Shown in pieces: positions 1 to 7,352 of a DNA stretch of 64,000 nt. Made by a program: the position numbers and the translations under genes. Positions within the stretch are counted from its first letter, which is position 1, and the number at the start of each line of letters is the position of its first letter. Source of the stretch: Lentzea sp. NBRC 105346 (lineage in GTDB: Bacteria > Actinomycetota > Actinomycetes > Mycobacteriales > Pseudonocardiaceae). The stretch is taken from contig NZ_BSTQ01000019.1 in the NCBI RefSeq assembly GCF_030269605.1, forward strand, positions 167,246-231,245. The letters are read 5' to 3'. Below the pieces are notes generated by a model that was not told the DNA's origin, did no database searches, and saw only the letters and a program-made list of their open reading frames with translations.

Positions 1-363
1 CGCGATGTTCTGCTGGCGCGCATGCCTGCCGGGTTCGAGGAGGGCATGCAGTGGGGGATGATCACGTGGTCCGTGCCGCTGTCGGTGAGCGGTAAGACCT
101 ATAACGGGCAGCCGCTCGGGTATGTCTCGCTGGCCGCGCAGAAGAACTACCTGTCGCTGTACCTGATGGGCGTGTATGGGGCGCGGGAGGACGCGTTCCG
201 CTCTGCCTATGCGGGGTCTGGGAAGAAGCTCGACATGGGCAAGAGTTGTGTGCGGTTCCGGCGGGCCTCCGACCTGGCGCTGGACGTGATCGGGGACGAG
301 GTGGCCGGTACGTCGGTGGAGGAGTTCGTGGAGCGGCACCGGTCGGCTAGAGGTTCCGGCTGA
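1..363 (+). CDS. DUF1801 domain protein, 5'-truncated by window edge
   Basis: The reading frame is open from base 1 (codons for RDVLLARMPAGFEEGMQ), so the gene begins outside the window and only the C-terminal ~120 residues are visible. The EEGMQWGMITWSVPLS stretch and the following YVSLAAQKNYLSLYLMGVYG resemble the YdhG/DUF1801 fold, small proteins often described as iron-chaperone-like but of uncertain biochemical role. It ends in ARGSG, 14 nt before the convergent phosphotransferase stop region begins to dominate. Family assignment is from remembered pattern; function is not inferred further. Confidence 0.75.
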   Translation, partial: RDVLLARMPAGFEEGMQWGMITWSVPLSVSGKTYNGQPLGYVSLAAQKNYLSLYLMGVYGAREDAFRSAYAGSGKKLDMGKSCVRFRRASDLALDVIGDEVAGTSVEEFVERHRSARGSG

Positions 364-1129
364 CCGCCCAGCCGCGCGCGATTCGCGCGAGACGCCGGCG
401 GTGCGGCCTGGGGTCGTTGTGCGCGAGGTGCTCCCACACCCCGGCGAGCGCGACGACGAACTCGTCGGGGACGTCGGCCACCTGATCCTCGGCTTCGGTG
501 GGTGAGTGGCCCGCGATCATCAACCGAGTCGCGAGGAACGCGTCGTCCACCCACGGCGCCCCGGTACGCGCCCATGCCCAGTCGATCACCCGCACCCTGG
601 TGTCGAGCAGGATGTTCAACGGATGCACGTCCGTGTGCAGCAGCGTGTCGCCTTCCGCGAGTTCGAGGGCTCTCGTCCCGAGTTGTTGCCACACCGGCAG
701 TTGGCGCCAGTGTTCGGCAAAGCTCGCGACCTTCGCGGGGCACGGCGTCAGCTTGGCGTGCAGGTCGTGGACGGCGTCGATGACCGGCCGGATGTCGGCG
801 GAACCGGGGGAGAGGTCGGGGTGGCGTCCGGTGATGTGCTCCAGGCCCAGGATCAGCCAGCCGTCTTGCTCGACCGTCCACTGCAGCTTGGGTGCGATGT
901 CAGGGAGGTACGGGTGCACCTCCCTTTCGTTGCGGTGCATCCACGCCATGCGGCCGTTGGCGGCGATCACCTTGCAGAAGAACCTGCCCGCTTCGGCGTC
1001 CACGGTGACGGTCATCGCGGAGTTGACGCCACCCGTGACCGGCTCGATTCCGGTGATCTCGCCGATGTGCACCTCGACGGCCCGGCGAACCCCTTCGGGC
1101 AGGTCTTCCCAGAGCATGCGGTTCCTCAT
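347..1129 (-). CDS. Aminoglycoside phosphotransferase (APH)-family kinase-like protein
   Basis: 260 aa. It shows the APH/choline-kinase fold: an ATP-lobe lysine in FFCKVIA (K53), the catalytic loop HTDVHPLN (H165, D167, N172; HxDxxxxN pattern) and a metal-binding Asp in VIDWAW (D183). The family phosphorylates small hydroxylated molecules; the substrate here cannot be told, and a resistance role is not implied. The ATG at 1129 overlaps the stop of the upstream 155-aa gene (ATGA), so the two are translationally coupled. The 3' end overlaps the convergent DUF1801 gene by 17 nt. Such kinases are often found beside WhiJ-like regulators in actinomycetes. Confidence 0.82.
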   Translation of the reverse strand: MRNRMLWEDLPEGVRRAVEVHIGEITGIEPVTGGVNSAMTVTVDAEAGRFFCKVIAANGRMAWMHRNEREVHPYLPDIAPKLQWTVEQDGWLILGLEHITGRHPDLSPGSADIRPVIDAVHDLHAKLTPCPAKVASFAEHWRQLPVWQQLGTRALELAEGDTLLHTDVHPLNILLDTRVRVIDWAWARTGAPWVDDAFLATRLMIAGHSPTEAEDQVADVPDEFVVALAGVWEHLAHNDPRPHRRRLARIARGWAVSRNL

Positions 1130-1593
1130 GCGGCTCGGTATGGCGGGATCGGCGGCGGGTCGTCGTGACATCCGCTCGCGCAGCCGTGGCACTTGTCGGT
1201 GTCGCACTTGGAGGTCGCACCCTCCCACAGTTCGGGGTCGACGGCGAAGCCCGAAGCCCCGATTGCCTCGATGGTGTGGTCGAGCGTGGTGCCGCCCGGT
1301 CCATCGGTCGGCACGTGGTGAATGAACCGCCCGGCCACACGGTCGCAGAACTCGGCGTAGTCCCGCGTGTAGAGCAGGAACGTGTGCCACCCGACGTCGA
1401 CCAGCCAGCTCGGCGACAGCGGCGCGCCGGGCCGGTCGGCGCACGCCTTCAGGAACACCAGGGCCTGGTCCATCACGCGTGCTGCGAGAGCCGGCTCGAA
1501 CCCGTGATCAGCGCTGATCCGATCAGTGAGGCGGTCGAACAGTGCGATCGGCACGAGCGAGCGGCCGAGTCGGTGTGCTTGTTGAACAGTCAC
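1126..1593 (-). CDS. Conserved actinobacterial protein of unknown function, Cys-rich C-terminus
   Basis: 155 aa from a GTG with an upstream GAAGGGAA ribosome site. The central block LSPSWLVDVGWHTFLLYTRD and the following FCDRVAGRFIHHVP are recognisable from hypothetical proteins found near XRE regulators in Streptomyces and relatives. The tail holds a Cys-rich segment (KCDTDKCHGCASGCHDD) that could bind a metal. It is coupled by ATGA to the phosphotransferase gene. No enzymatic motif is apparent, and the function is unknown. It may work with the divergent XRE-type regulator at 1775, as such trios recur in actinomycetes (inference). Confidence 0.72.
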   Translation of the reverse strand: MTVQQAHRLGRSLVPIALFDRLTDRISADHGFEPALAARVMDQALVFLKACADRPGAPLSPSWLVDVGWHTFLLYTRDYAEFCDRVAGRFIHHVPTDGPGGTTLDHTIEAIGASGFAVDPELWEGATSKCDTDKCHGCASGCHDDPPPIPPYRAA

Positions 1594-1729
1594 GGCGATT
1601 CCCTTCGGACGGGCGGTTCCACTCGACGCACCTGGTGCAGCCCGGCGGGCACCGGCTCGCCAGCCAGCTCACGCACGTCTCGCGAGCCTCTTTGATCCGC
1701 CGGTGCACCTCGTCGGGATGCTGTGCCAT
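1523..1729 (-). CDS. Possible small Cys-containing protein (68 aa)
   Basis: An ATG ORF begins MAQHPDEVHRRIKEARETC and contains a CPPGCTRC cluster. Codon use is actinobacterial (G/C third bases) over roughly the first 45 codons and then deteriorates where it overlaps the start of the 155-aa gene in another frame (1523-1593). No clear ribosome site is visible. It could be a genuine small gene heading the minus-strand operon, perhaps metal-binding through its cysteines, or just an open stretch in the leader. I do not recognise a family. Confidence 0.35.
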   Translation of the reverse strand: MAQHPDEVHRRIKEARETCVSWLASRCPPGCTRCVEWNRPSEGNRRDCSTSTPTRPLARADRTVRPPH

Positions 1730-1774
1730 GCGATCAGTGAAGGAGGCTGAGAGCTCTGGCGGCAGTCACAGAAG

Positions 1775-3223
1775 ATGCCTGGTCACGGCCACTTCCGTCG
1801 CAGGGGTCCCACTTCCGTCCCACTTGCGAATTCACCCGGTTTGGAGGCTAACGACCGGCTACCGTCAGATGTCGTGGGGAACGTCGCGCTCCGTCGATTG
1901 CTCGCCGAGTCCGGCCTGAGCAACGGGGCGCTGGCGCGGGCGATCATCGCGATGGGCGCGAAGGAAGGGCTGCATCTCGCCACCACGACCACCTCGGTGA
2001 AGCGCATGCTCGACGGCGCCCAGCCCCGCTGGCCGGTGCCCAGACTCGTGGCGAAAGCCCTGACCATGCGGCTCGGCTACCAGGTCGGTATCGAGGACTG
2101 CGGTTTCGTCGACCGAAGTCCGGTCGGCGACACGTTCGACGGCTGCGCTTGTTCGCCGACCGCAGCTGGCACGATCGCCATCGTGGTCGAACTCTCGTGG
2201 CGCGACATGAACCGGCGGAACTTCCTCATGGGTTCCGCCTTCACCGCGGCGGCGTTCGCCCAGCCCGCCTGGCTCGCGCTGACCGTGCCGCCCGACCACG
2301 ACCGGTCACACGAAGGCGGCGCCCGCATCGGCTCGCCGGATGTCGAGGTGCTCAAGTCGATGGTGCGGCAGTTCGAGCTGCTCCACCGGCGGCACGGTGG
2401 AGGGGTGTCGCGACCGCACGTGGTGCAGTTCGTTCACCATCAGGCGAGGGCTGCTCTGCACGGTTCTTACTCGGACAAGGTCGGGCGGGAGCTGTACTCG
2501 GCTGTCGCACAGGCGACCTGGCTCGCTGGACTGAACACAGTGGACAGTGGGCGGCACGCATTGGGGCAGCGGTACTACACGCAGGCGCTCAACCTCGCGT
2601 TGCACGCGGGGGATCGGCTCTACGCGGCCAACGTCCTCGCGGAGATGAGCCGGGTGACCATCGAAGTCGGCCAGGTGAGTGGTGCGGTGAGCGATGCGCA
2701 GAACGCCGCTGGACTGGCGCGGTCCGCGCTCCAGGTGGCCAACGGCAGGGCCACCCCGGCGCTCGGCGCGTACCTGCACGCGATCGAAGCGCGTGGGCTG
2801 GCCCTCCTCGGCGACGCGAAGGGCACCGCGAAGGCGCTCGATGACGCGCGCCGGTCGTTCGAGCGGGAAGGCGACGAACCGGACTGGATGAGCTTTTACG
2901 GCGAGTCCGACCTGATGTCGGACATCGGTCAGTGCTTGCGCGACACGGGTCGGCCGCAGCAGGGCGTCGCGATGCTCGAACGTGCGCTCGCGGGACTGCC
3001 AGAGCATCGCGTCACGGCACGCGCGAAGACGCAGATCCACATCGCGGCCGCGTACGTCGAACTGGGTGACTACGACGGAGCTGACCATGTCGCCGGTGAG
3101 GCGTTGCAGACGATCGGCGGGCTGTCGTCGTCGCGGATTGTCGAGCGCGTGAAGTCGTTGCGGCGCAGGGCGAACAGGCGGCATGCCGACCTAGACGAGC
3201 GGATCGCCGGCTTCTTGGCCTGA
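1775..3223 (+). CDS. XRE/WhiJ-NsdA-type transcriptional regulator with TPR-like C-terminus
   Basis: Up to 482 aa. The N-terminal block VALRRLLAESGLSNGALARAI followed by TTSVKRMLDGAQPRWPVPRL is the HTH of a large actinobacterial regulator group linked to development and secondary metabolism. After it comes a twin-arginine-like hydrophobic patch (MNRRNFLMGSAFTAAAFAQPAW, about residues 145-166), then helical repeats resembling TPRs to the C-terminus. The true start may be the GTG at 1874, since residues 1-33 look unlike the family and no good ribosome site precedes the ATG. It is divergent from the minus-strand phosphotransferase operon. Its last 33 nt overlap the convergent HxlR gene. Confidence 0.8.
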   Translation: MPGHGHFRRRGPTSVPLANSPGLEANDRLPSDVVGNVALRRLLAESGLSNGALARAIIAMGAKEGLHLATTTTSVKRMLDGAQPRWPVPRLVAKALTMRLGYQVGIEDCGFVDRSPVGDTFDGCACSPTAAGTIAIVVELSWRDMNRRNFLMGSAFTAAAFAQPAWLALTVPPDHDRSHEGGARIGSPDVEVLKSMVRQFELLHRRHGGGVSRPHVVQFVHHQARAALHGSYSDKVGRELYSAVAQATWLAGLNTVDSGRHALGQRYYTQALNLALHAGDRLYAANVLAEMSRVTIEVGQVSGAVSDAQNAAGLARSALQVANGRATPALGAYLHAIEARGLALLGDAKGTAKALDDARRSFEREGDEPDWMSFYGESDLMSDIGQCLRDTGRPQQGVAMLERALAGLPEHRVTARAKTQIHIAAAYVELGDYDGADHVAGEALQTIGGLSSSRIVERVKSLRRRANRRHADLDERIAGFLA

Positions 3224-3664
3224 CCCCGGACCGGGGAGCACGTCGACATTGGTGGCGTGCATGGGTTTGCCGCACTCGGAACACACCAGCTCGACGTGCG
3301 CGATCTCCCCGCACGTGTGGTGCCGGTACAGCACCGGTGGACCGTCCGGGGCCAGCCACCGGTCACCCCACCGGACCATGACCATCAGCAGGTCGACGAG
3401 TTCGGTGCCCTTCTCGGTCAGCACGTACTCGTAGCGCGGCGGGCGGCTCGAGTACTCCTCGCGCGCGAGCACACCGTGGTCGACGAGCCACCTCAGGCGT
3501 TCGGTGAGCACCTTGCGGGAGATGCCGAGCGACTCCTGGAGCTGGTCGAACCGGTTGATGCCCACGTAGACGTTGCGCAGGACCAGGGGGGACCACGGTT
3601 CGCCGATGACGTCCATCGTGCGGGCGATCGAGCACGCCATGTCGCCGAAGTTCGTGCGTTGCAT
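3191..3664 (-). CDS. HxlR-family transcriptional regulator
   Basis: 157 aa winged-helix regulator: ACSIARTMDVIGEPWSPLVLR, then RFDQLQESLGISRKVLTERL (recognition helix) and the wing RPPRYEYVLTEKG. A cysteine sits at position 11, and the C-terminus carries C118-x9-C128-x2-C131, a zinc-ribbon-like tail shared with the second HxlR protein at 4370-4789. HxlR proteins usually repress a divergent neighbour in response to redox or electrophile stress. Here the divergent neighbour is the DUF899 gene, and two copies of a 15-bp imperfect palindrome lie between them. Ligand and target are inference. Confidence 0.88.
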   Translation of the reverse strand: MQRTNFGDMACSIARTMDVIGEPWSPLVLRNVYVGINRFDQLQESLGISRKVLTERLRWLVDHGVLAREEYSSRPPRYEYVLTEKGTELVDLLMVMVRWGDRWLAPDGPPVLYRHHTCGEIAHVELVCSECGKPMHATNVDVLPGPGSGQEAGDPLV

Positions 3665-3680
3665 GAACTCAGCCTAGAGG

Positions 3681-3718
3681 GTTCCCTCAGGGAACGGAAG
3701 TGAGTACCTTGAGGGAAC
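3681..3718. promoter_or_regulatory. Probable HxlR operator: two 15-bp imperfect palindromes
   Basis: The HxlR/DUF899 divergent gap (3665-3735) holds GTTCCCTCAGGGAAC (3681-3695), palindromic except for its centre base, and a weaker copy GTACCTTGAGGGAAC (3704-3718). The copies start 23 bp apart, about two helical turns, as expected for cooperative dimers. The position fits autorepression plus control of the DUF899 gene. Binding by this HxlR is inferred from position only. Confidence 0.6.
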
Positions 3719-3735
3719 TTACCGATGGAGGGGTC

Positions 3736-4386
3736 ATGAACCGACCGAGGATCGTCAGCGCGCAGGAGTGGCAGATCGAGCGGGACGCCTTGCTAGTCAA
3801 GGAAAAGGAGCTGACGCGGGCGACCGACGCGCTCGCGGCGGCACGGCGCCGGCTGCCGATGGTGCGGCTCGGAAGCTACGAGTTCACCGCGCCCGACGGA
3901 ACGACGCGGCAGCTGAAGGAACTGTTCGACGGTCAGAAGCAGCTGGTCATCTACCACCACATGCTCGAACCGGGGCAGGACCACGTGTGCGGCGGCTGCG
4001 CGGGCTTCACCGACAACCTCGGCGACCCGGTGCACCTCAACGCCCGCGACACGCGGCTGATCCTGATGTCGCGGGCGCCCCAGGACGAGATCGCGAAGGT
4101 GCGCGACCGGTTCGGGTGGACGATTCCCTGGTACTCGTCGTACGGCAACGCGTTCAACGACGACATGGGGCTCGGCGGCGGCTTCGGGTTGAGCGTTTTG
4201 TTGCGCGACGGAGACGAGGTGTTCCGGACCTACTTCACGAACGGCCGTGGCGTGGACCGATTGCGAATGGACTTCAACCTGCTCGATCTCACGCCATACG
4301 GCCGGCAGGAGGTCTGGGAGGACTCGCCCGAAGGTTGGCCGCAGGAGCCGACGTGGTCGCGCGTCCGGCTCAAGGACGAGTACTAG
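3736..4386 (+). CDS. DUF899 thioredoxin-like family protein
   Basis: 216 aa. The start at 3736 is chosen for the GGAGGGG ribosome site just upstream; an in-frame ATG 36 nt earlier lies in the operator region. The body shows the DUF899 (AhpC/thioredoxin-like) pattern: VIYHHMLEPGQDHVCGGCAGFTDN, with C85 and C88 as a CxxC pair, then RDTRLILMSRAP and WTIPWYSSYGNAFN. A thiol-based role is suggested by the fold but the activity is not established. It is under a divergent HxlR regulator. Its 3' end overlaps the second HxlR gene by 17 nt. Confidence 0.85.
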   Translation: MNRPRIVSAQEWQIERDALLVKEKELTRATDALAAARRRLPMVRLGSYEFTAPDGTTRQLKELFDGQKQLVIYHHMLEPGQDHVCGGCAGFTDNLGDPVHLNARDTRLILMSRAPQDEIAKVRDRFGWTIPWYSSYGNAFNDDMGLGGGFGLSVLLRDGDEVFRTYFTNGRGVDRLRMDFNLLDLTPYGRQEVWEDSPEGWPQEPTWSRVRLKDEY

Positions 4387-4789
4387 GCCGCAGGTTCTCC
4401 GGGCGCACGGGTTCGCCGCAACTTGTGCACACCACGTCCGCGTGCAGCCGCGAGCCGCATGAGTGCTCCCACACGAGCGGCGGCGGGCCCTGTGTGACGT
4501 GGCGGTCGCCCCAGTCCAACAGCATCAGCAGCACCTTGTGCAGCTCGCGGCCCGCGTCGGTCAGCACGTACTCGTAGCGCGGCGGGTGCGCCTCGTACTG
4601 CTGCTTCTCCAGCACGCCTGCGTCGACGAGCTTGCGCAGACGGACGGCCAGGATGTCGCGGCTCGCGCCGGTGTTCGCGGCGATCTGGTCGAACCGGCGC
4701 ACGCCGAAGAGCACCTCCCGCAGCGCGAGCAGACTCCAGCGCTCGCCGATCACCTCCAGTGCGTTCGCGATCGAGCAGGTGCGTGCCAT
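4370..4789 (-). CDS. HxlR-family transcriptional regulator (second copy)
   Basis: 139 aa, from the ATG at 4789. MARTCSIANALEVIGERWSL, RFDQIAANTGASRDILAVRL and PPRYEYVLTDAGRE match the HxlR winged helix. It keeps Cys5 and the same C-x9-C-x2-C tail (C111, C121, C124) as the HxlR at 3191-3664, so the two are probably paralogues flanking the DUF899 gene. It is divergent from the thioesterase/SDR pair, with a perfect inverted repeat in between, and is likely their repressor (inference from position). Confidence 0.87.
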   Translation of the reverse strand: MARTCSIANALEVIGERWSLLALREVLFGVRRFDQIAANTGASRDILAVRLRKLVDAGVLEKQQYEAHPPRYEYVLTDAGRELHKVLLMLLDWGDRHVTQGPPPLVWEHSCGSRLHADVVCTSCGEPVRPENLRPSTRP

Positions 4790-4809
4790 GTGACCACGAT
4801 AGCAGCGGG

Positions 4810-4860
4810 TTGACTTATCCAACTTAGCTGGTCGATAGTGGGTTGGATTTTCCAACCCAC
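4810..4860. promoter_or_regulatory. Promoter and 10-bp perfect inverted-repeat operator before thioesterase
   Basis: TTGACT (4810-4815) and GATAGT (4834-4839), 18 bp apart, could be a plus-strand -35/-10 pair. Starting at the -10 is a perfect inverted repeat: GTGGGTTGGA (4838-4847), TTT, TCCAACCCAC (4851-4860), abutting the AGGAG ribosome site at 4861. Half-sites TCCAAC also occur at 4818-4823. The layout suits a repressor site for the divergent HxlR protein. Confidence 0.55.
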
Positions 4861-4870
4861 AGGAGCGGCA

Positions 4871-5593
4871 ATGCTGGTCATCGATCGGACGTGGTGGGGC
4901 TTCGGGGGCGCGCACGGCGGGCTGCTGGCGGCGTCGGCACTCGCCGCCACGCGGCCACCGGGCAGGCGCGCGCGGGTGCTGACCGTGCACTACCTCGAAG
5001 CGGTCGACGATCGGCCGTTGGAGTTCGAGACACGCGTCGAGCGCGAGGGGAGGGGCGCGACCGTCGCGTCGTTCACCGGCGTGCAGGGCGGACGGGCCGC
5101 GTTGGTCGGCAGCGCGGTGTTCGGGCCGGAACAGCCGGGGCCGGAGTACGTGGGCACGCCGATGCCGCGCGTACCGCCGCCGCACGAGTGCGACCGGTTC
5201 GTGCCGCCGCAGGAGCTCGCCGCGTTCGCGCAACACCTGGAGATCCGTCCTGCGACAAGGGACCTGCCGCTAGCGGGTGGACCGAAGGCCGAACTCGTGG
5301 CGTGGATGCGGTTTCTCGACCGCCGGCCGGTGGACGCCGAGGCCGTCGTGGTGCTTGTGGACGCGTTGCCGCCTGCGCTGTACGCGATCTGGACGGCTCC
5401 CTTGCCTGTGCCGTCGGCGGAACTGACCGTCCACTTCGGATCCGATGAGCCGGTCGACGGGTGGGTGCTGGTGCGCATCCGCACCGATCACGCGGCCGCG
5501 GGCTGGGCCGTCGAGGACGCCGCGGTGTGGGCGGAGAAGGGACGACTACTGGGACTCGCCCGCCAATCCCGGCGCGTGCTGAGAGGAGCATGA
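4871..5593 (+). CDS. Thioesterase/acyl-CoA thioesterase-like hotdog protein
   Basis: 240 aa starting at the ATG after AGGAGCGGCA. MLVIDRTWWGFGGAHGGLLAASAL and ARVLTVHYLEAVDDRPLEFET look like the N-terminal hotdog domain of acyl-CoA thioesterase II-like proteins; a second hotdog-like half spans about residues 150-235. The family hydrolyses acyl-CoA thioesters; no substrate can be deduced. The stop overlaps the start of the SDR gene (ATGATGA arrangement), so both are probably made together under HxlR control. Confidence 0.72.
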   Translation: MLVIDRTWWGFGGAHGGLLAASALAATRPPGRRARVLTVHYLEAVDDRPLEFETRVEREGRGATVASFTGVQGGRAALVGSAVFGPEQPGPEYVGTPMPRVPPPHECDRFVPPQELAAFAQHLEIRPATRDLPLAGGPKAELVAWMRFLDRRPVDAEAVVVLVDALPPALYAIWTAPLPVPSAELTVHFGSDEPVDGWVLVRIRTDHAAAGWAVEDAAVWAEKGRLLGLARQSRRVLRGA

Positions 5594-6234
5594 TGAAGAT
5601 CGATGGAGCCACGGTCCTGGTCACGGGCGCGAACCGCGGCCTGGGACGCGAGTTCGCCCGGCAATTCGCGCGGCACGGCGCTTCCGTCTGCGCCGGCGCG
5701 CGTGATCCGTTGTCCATCACCGATCCGCTGGTGAAGCCGATCCAGCTCGACGTGACCTCTCAGGAGTCCGTGGAAATCGCCGTCCGGGAGGCGGGCGACG
5801 TCTCAATTCTGATCAACAACGCGGGTGTGCTCGGGCCGGATCCACGCACGGAAATGGACGTCAACTACTTCGGTCCACTTCGGATGATCGACGCTTTCGC
5901 GCCCGTGCTGGCGCGCAACGGCGGGGGAGCGATCGTCAACGTGCTGTCCGTGCTGTCGTTCGTGGGCTGGCCGCGTGCTTCGGGCTACGCGGCCTCCAAA
6001 GCCGCGGCGTGGTCGCTTACCAAGTCCACGCGGCAGGCGCTGGCGTCGCAGGGCACGCTGGTCGTGGCCGTTCATGCCGGGTTCATCGACACCGACATGG
6101 CGGCCGACGTCGACGCCCCGAAGATCACGCCGGAATCCGTTGTCGCCCAAGTGATCGAGGCACTTGTGCTGGGTCGCGACGAGGTGCTGGCGGACGAGAC
6201 CAGCCGCGCCGCCAAGGCGGGTCTCGTCGCCTGA
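5590..6234 (+). CDS. Short-chain dehydrogenase/reductase (SDR)
   Basis: 214 aa classical SDR. The NAD(P)-binding TGANRGLG is at residues 12-19, NNAG at 76-79, and the catalytic Ser120, Tyr133 and Lys137 occur in LSVLSFVGWPRASGYAASK. It oxidises or reduces an unidentified carbonyl/hydroxyl substrate in the cytoplasm. Two adjacent ATGs (5590, 5593) follow GAGAGGAG; the first overlaps the thioesterase stop. The R after TGAN suggests NADPH preference, a weak inference. It is the last gene of the HxlR-controlled pair. Confidence 0.88.
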   Translation: MMKIDGATVLVTGANRGLGREFARQFARHGASVCAGARDPLSITDPLVKPIQLDVTSQESVEIAVREAGDVSILINNAGVLGPDPRTEMDVNYFGPLRMIDAFAPVLARNGGGAIVNVLSVLSFVGWPRASGYAASKAAAWSLTKSTRQALASQGTLVVAVHAGFIDTDMAADVDAPKITPESVVAQVIEALVLGRDEVLADETSRAAKAGLVA

Positions 6235-6235
6235 C

Positions 6236-6392
6236 TCAACAGCGCTGGTCGGTCCAGCCGCCGACCGCCCCGCGAGCACTTGTCGATGGTGTTCGCGGGC
6301 ACGCCCCACACTTCCTGCTCGTAGCGCATGTCCTGCCCGTCGCCGTGCGGGATCCCCTCGTGCCCCTTGATCTCCGCGATCAAGTCCGACAC
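6236..6392 (-). CDS. Small conserved-looking ORF with a probable frameshift
   Basis: A GTG at 6392 follows a strong GGGAGGGG ribosome site and opens SDLIAEIKGHEGIPHGDGQD with excellent G/C third-position bias through ANTIDKCSRG. The zero frame then runs on antisense into the SDR gene to 6072 with poor coding character. One frame over, near the GGGG run (6268-6271), the sequence reads GAVGGWTDQRC and stops at 6238-6236, just beyond the SDR stop. The feature is drawn to that stop. A real one-base frameshift, a sequencing error, or a longer overlapping protein are all possible. I do not recognise the family. Confidence 0.4.
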
Positions 6393-6559
6393 GCGGTCCC
6401 CTCCCGCCCAGGGGGCCACACCGGCCACTCAGCCACGACGTCTCGACGTTACCGCGGCGGGCGGGTTGTCAAGTGGCTGCGTGAGCCGGCTGTGGACAAC
6501 TCGCGGCCTGTGGACAGCTCCGGTGCCGAGGCAGTCCGACGGGCGAGTGAGCGCGCAGA
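6393..6559. other. Non-coding gap with two DnaA-box-like 9-mers
   Basis: No gene is supported here. TGTGGACAA (6491-6499), matching the DnaA-box consensus in reverse, and TGTGGACAG (6509-6517) lie 18 bp apart. No AT-rich unwinding region or cluster of further boxes is visible, so this is not an origin. Confidence 0.4.
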
Positions 6560-7348
6560 TCAGCTGTTCAGAAACTCCTCGACGGCCTGTAGCCAGAGCT
6601 CCGGCTGGTCGATGTGCGCCATGTGGCCCGCGTCGTCGAGCACCACGCCGTCCGGCGGCGGCGGGAAGATCATGTCGTACCTGCCGTGCAGGAGCAGGAT
6701 CGGGATGCCGAGCGTCCCCAGCCGGGATGAGGCGTTCTCCGGCCGGGCGGGCGGCAGCCGGCCCTCGAGCCACGGCGCCACCCACTCCGCGGAGAACCGC
6801 ACTCCGGCCAGAATCCGCAAGTATTCCGGCAGGTTGCGCCACACGTTGGCCGGCGCGCCCGCGAAGGCGGCCGCTCGCGTGAGGGACGGGCCGGTCAGGT
6901 ACGACGCCCACACCTCGGCCTCGGCCTTGCGCAGCTCGTCGCGCTCGTGCCAGCCCGCGAACGCGTCCGCCGGCACGGGCACGACGCTGCTCGACGCGAT
7001 GATCAGCTTCCGGACGCGGTGCGGTTCGCGCAGCGTCAGGCGTTGCGCGAGCATGCCACCGTAGGAGAACCCGAGGATGTCGGTCTGCTCGATGCCCAAC
7101 ACGTCCAGCAGCCCGAGCAGGTCGGTGACGGCCAGGTCCGGGGTGTACTCCGCCGCCTTGCCGGACCTGCCGCAGCCGCGGAGATCGGGCATGACGACAT
7201 GTGCCGGCACCTTGTCCACCGGGGACCGCAGGTAGGTGTGGTCCCAGTCCGGGCCGCCGTGGATCACCAGGAGCGGCCGGTCGCCCACGGACTGTGCGAC
7301 GAACAGCGACATGTCCGCGGACACCGGGACCGTCGATTCCGTGTACAC
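6560..7348 (-). CDS. Alpha/beta hydrolase (proline iminopeptidase-like)
   Basis: 262 aa. It has the alpha/beta-hydrolase hallmarks: HGGPDWDH (oxyanion loop, about 30-37), the nucleophile elbow GFSYGG (Ser95), and late acid and base candidates in HGRYDMIF and DDAGHMAHID. The HGGP opening is typical of prolyl aminopeptidase-type and related esterases, but the substrate is open. No signal peptide, so cytoplasmic. It starts 4 nt downstream of the DHFR-like gene stop, so the two form a minus-strand operon. Confidence 0.85.
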   Translation of the reverse strand: MYTESTVPVSADMSLFVAQSVGDRPLLVIHGGPDWDHTYLRSPVDKVPAHVVMPDLRGCGRSGKAAEYTPDLAVTDLLGLLDVLGIEQTDILGFSYGGMLAQRLTLREPHRVRKLIIASSSVVPVPADAFAGWHERDELRKAEAEVWASYLTGPSLTRAAAFAGAPANVWRNLPEYLRILAGVRFSAEWVAPWLEGRLPPARPENASSRLGTLGIPILLLHGRYDMIFPPPPDGVVLDDAGHMAHIDQPELWLQAVEEFLNS

Positions 7349-7352
7349 GGGC

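Noticed and set aside
6393..6559. Replication origin suggested by DnaA-like boxes
   Set aside because: Only two boxes, no AT-rich region, and no dnaA, dnaN or rnpA nearby.
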